Shown one piece after another: positions 5,566 through 6,555 of a stretch of 6,555 nucleotides of DNA (its first letter is position 1; the number at the start of each line of letters is the position of its first letter). The notes below the pieces were generated by a model. The model saw nothing but the letters and a program-made list of their open reading frames with translations. It made no database searches and was not told the DNA's origin. Position numbers and translations under genes: made by a program. The stretch is from a bacterium (GTDB taxonomy: Bacteria; Patescibacteriota; Patescibacteriia; Patescibacteriales; JALTFF01): contig JALTFF010000101.1 of the NCBI GenBank assembly GCA_027007465.1, forward strand, positions 1 to 6,555. The letters are read 5' to 3'.

Positions 5566-5700
5566 TCACCATCCACACTTTTATCAAGCAGAAGAATGAA
5601 AACACGGGCTTAAGAAAAATGACAGTCTATTAAGTAATAAAAAAGTTATTTTTTGTAGCCAGATATTCATTGTTATTATATGTGAATTATTTAAAAAATT

Positions 5701-6402
5701 TTAACATTCATATAATTGATTAAATATATCATCAATTTTATCGGGCTTAAGTATTCTTTTAAATTGTTCATATGTCTTTGTTTTTGCAGAGTTAAAATCT
5801 AGTTTAAAACTTTGCTCATAATAATAGACAATGGCTTCAGCGCATTTTCTTAAATAGAACACATGGTCTTTTTCTGTGGTTTCTTTTTTTTCTGTGTAAA
5901 AATCAATAATTGAAATAGTATCTGAAGACGAATCATAAATTAAATTGCCAAGAGTTGTATCTGTGCCCACACCCCTATTTAGCAAAGTTATAACTGTAGA
6001 AACAAATTTTTTGACGCACTCATCACTAAGTTCCAAATTTGGTTTCTTCTCAGGAAGGTCACATAATGCCACTCCCGGAATATATTTAAGTATCATAGCC
6101 CCTGCCTCTGGAAAAGCAGCAATAATTTGCTGAGTATTATCTATTCCTATTGATCTTTGTAATGCGGTAAATTTATCATCAAAATTTCCATACTTACCAT
6201 ATTCACTTTTGTAAAAAATTTTTACTATCACTTCATCGCCGCTTGGCATAGTTGCCTTGACGGATAATGCTTCATTGCCATGCCAAGCTTCTGGATAAGG
6301 AGATTGAGGATCATTTTCATATATTTTTGTCCAGTGTTTTTTTATTTCTTTAATTAAAGACCTGTAATCGTCATATTTTTTTTCTCTTGATTCAAATCCC
6401 AT
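5701..6402 (-). CDS. Protein-kinase/phosphotransferase-like protein
   Basis: From the ATG at 6402-6400 the product has 233 residues. It carries the landmarks of the kinase/aminoglycoside-phosphotransferase fold. In this numbering they are GNEALSVKATMPSGDEVIVK (42-61) with the likely ATP-binding Lys61, a hinge-like MILKYIPG (103-110), a catalytic-loop-like GTDTTLGNLIYD (146-157) with Asp148 and Asn153, and ISIIDFY (164-170) with Asp167 as the metal-binding Asp. The Asp-to-Asn spacing of five, and Asn-to-Asp of 14, fit the fold. The usual His before the catalytic Asp is absent. Target is unknown: small molecule, lipid or protein. The frame stays open upstream to the window edge. A GTG at 6507 with AAGG before it would add 35 residues, but those lie in an anomalous GC-rich repeat block, so I prefer the ATG. 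It neighbours an insertion-sequence remnant and has no visible partner gene, suggesting acquired cargo. Confidence 0.6.
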   Translation of the reverse strand: MGFESREKKYDDYRSLIKEIKKHWTKIYENDPQSPYPEAWHGNEALSVKATMPSGDEVIVKIFYKSEYGKYGNFDDKFTALQRSIGIDNTQQIIAAFPEAGAMILKYIPGVALCDLPEKKPNLELSDECVKKFVSTVITLLNRGVGTDTTLGNLIYDSSSDTISIIDFYTEKKETTEKDHVFYLRKCAEAIVYYYEQSFKLDFNSAKTKTYEQFKRILKPDKIDDIFNQLYEC

Positions 6403-6442
6403 AAAATTTTTCAAATAATTAATTTTAGATAATGTTAAGGAT

Positions 6443-6510
6443 ATACGAAGTTCCGAAGCCTGAATAGCAAGGAATTTGGGCAAAGGCCTGGCTGAAGCCT
6501 GAACCACATA
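6443..6510. repeat. GC-rich block with 10-base direct repeats, possible dispersed element
   Basis: In sequence otherwise below 30% G+C, these 68 bases contain 33 G or C. GAAGCCTGAA occurs twice, at 6455-6464 and 6494-6503, and AGGCCTGGCTGAAGCCT (6484-6500) contains short self-complementary pieces (AGGCCT; GGCT/AGCC). The block is open in the kinase frame but also largely open in a second minus-strand frame from ATG 6509-6507, so its openness says little. It could be a dispersed genomic repeat, an attachment site or a structured leader. One copy alone cannot decide. Confidence 0.4.
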
Positions 6511-6555
6511 TACCTTGTTTATATAATAAAAGTATGCTATATTTGGACTTTTATC

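Larger units (their letters stand above)
5059..5700. other. Gene-free stretch between the tyrS unit and the kinase-like gene
   Basis: No intact gene is supported here. It contains promoter-like TATAAT boxes for the leftward unit (5084-5165), the transposase remnant (5208-5400), the unidentified remnant (5431-5565) and a perfect 14-base palindrome GTGAATTTATTCAC (5556-5569). A 28-codon minus-strand frame from ATG 5670-5668 to TGA 5586-5584 follows a TATAAT at 5680-5675, but its peptide looks random. No terminator hairpin is evident after the kinase-like gene. Confidence 0.6.

Noticed and set aside
5584..5670. A 28-codon minus-strand frame (MNIWLQKITF...) with TATAAT a few bases upstream.
   Set aside because: The position recalls the leaderless DJ-1 gene, but the peptide looks random and the region is decayed, so it is not called a gene.
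5945..6133. A 62-codon plus-strand frame inside the kinase-like gene.
   Set aside because: It is antisense to the conserved kinase motifs and is best explained as a shadow of that gene.
1..6555. A CRISPR array, toxin-antitoxin pair, or defence system.
   Set aside because: No regularly spaced repeats and no recognisable defence or toxin proteins were found on either strand; the kinase-like gene alone is insufficient.

Overview
This is an AT-rich chromosomal window, by eye a little under 30% G+C, from a bacterium using the standard code: TAA, TAG and TGA all act as stops. The genes are compact and tightly packed, Shine-Dalgarno sequences are largely absent, and the class I fructose-bisphosphate aldolase is of the archaeal type. 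This mix fits a low-GC member of the Candidate Phyla Radiation (Patescibacteria, Parcubacteria-like). That placement is inference; no 16S or other marker gene is present.

Layout. (1) 1-649, minus strand: the start of a gene cluster for an Mrp-type antiporter module, with MrpG/MnhG followed by an MbhE-like subunit and perhaps the first codons of a third gene at the window edge. (2) 650-958: a tRNA-Ala(GGC) on the minus strand, with a hairpin downstream and a clear promoter (TTGACA, 17-base spacer, TAAAAC), back to back with a duplicated TGTTATAAT promoter block pointing right. (3) 959-2701, plus strand: a membrane-anchored DJ-1/PfpI-family protein ending in a U-tailed terminator, then an archaeal-type class I fructose-bisphosphate aldolase. 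(4) 2720-5058, minus strand, converging on the aldolase gene with only 18 bases between the stops: a three-gene unit of an unidentified membrane protein, tyrosyl-tRNA synthetase and a BcrC-like undecaprenyl-pyrophosphatase, with gaps of 8 and 18 bases. (5) 5059-5700: no intact gene. It holds promoter-like repeats for the unit to its left, a decayed transposase C-terminus with a shifted frame, and other broken coding-like sequence. (6) 5701-6555: a protein-kinase/phosphotransferase-like gene. Its reading frame continues upstream through a short block of about 50% G+C with direct repeats, apparently unrelated to the kinase domain.

The left four fifths read as housekeeping: ion transport, tRNA, glycolysis or gluconeogenesis, tRNA charging, and lipid-carrier recycling for the cell wall. 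The right fifth reads as an accessory segment, with an insertion-sequence remnant, an orphan kinase-like gene and a possible dispersed repeat. I see no convincing complete new multi-gene system. The most unusual points are the duplicated promoter/start block before the DJ-1 gene, the anchored DJ-1 protein itself, the orphan kinase with its GC-rich 5' block, and the unidentified membrane protein in the tyrS unit.
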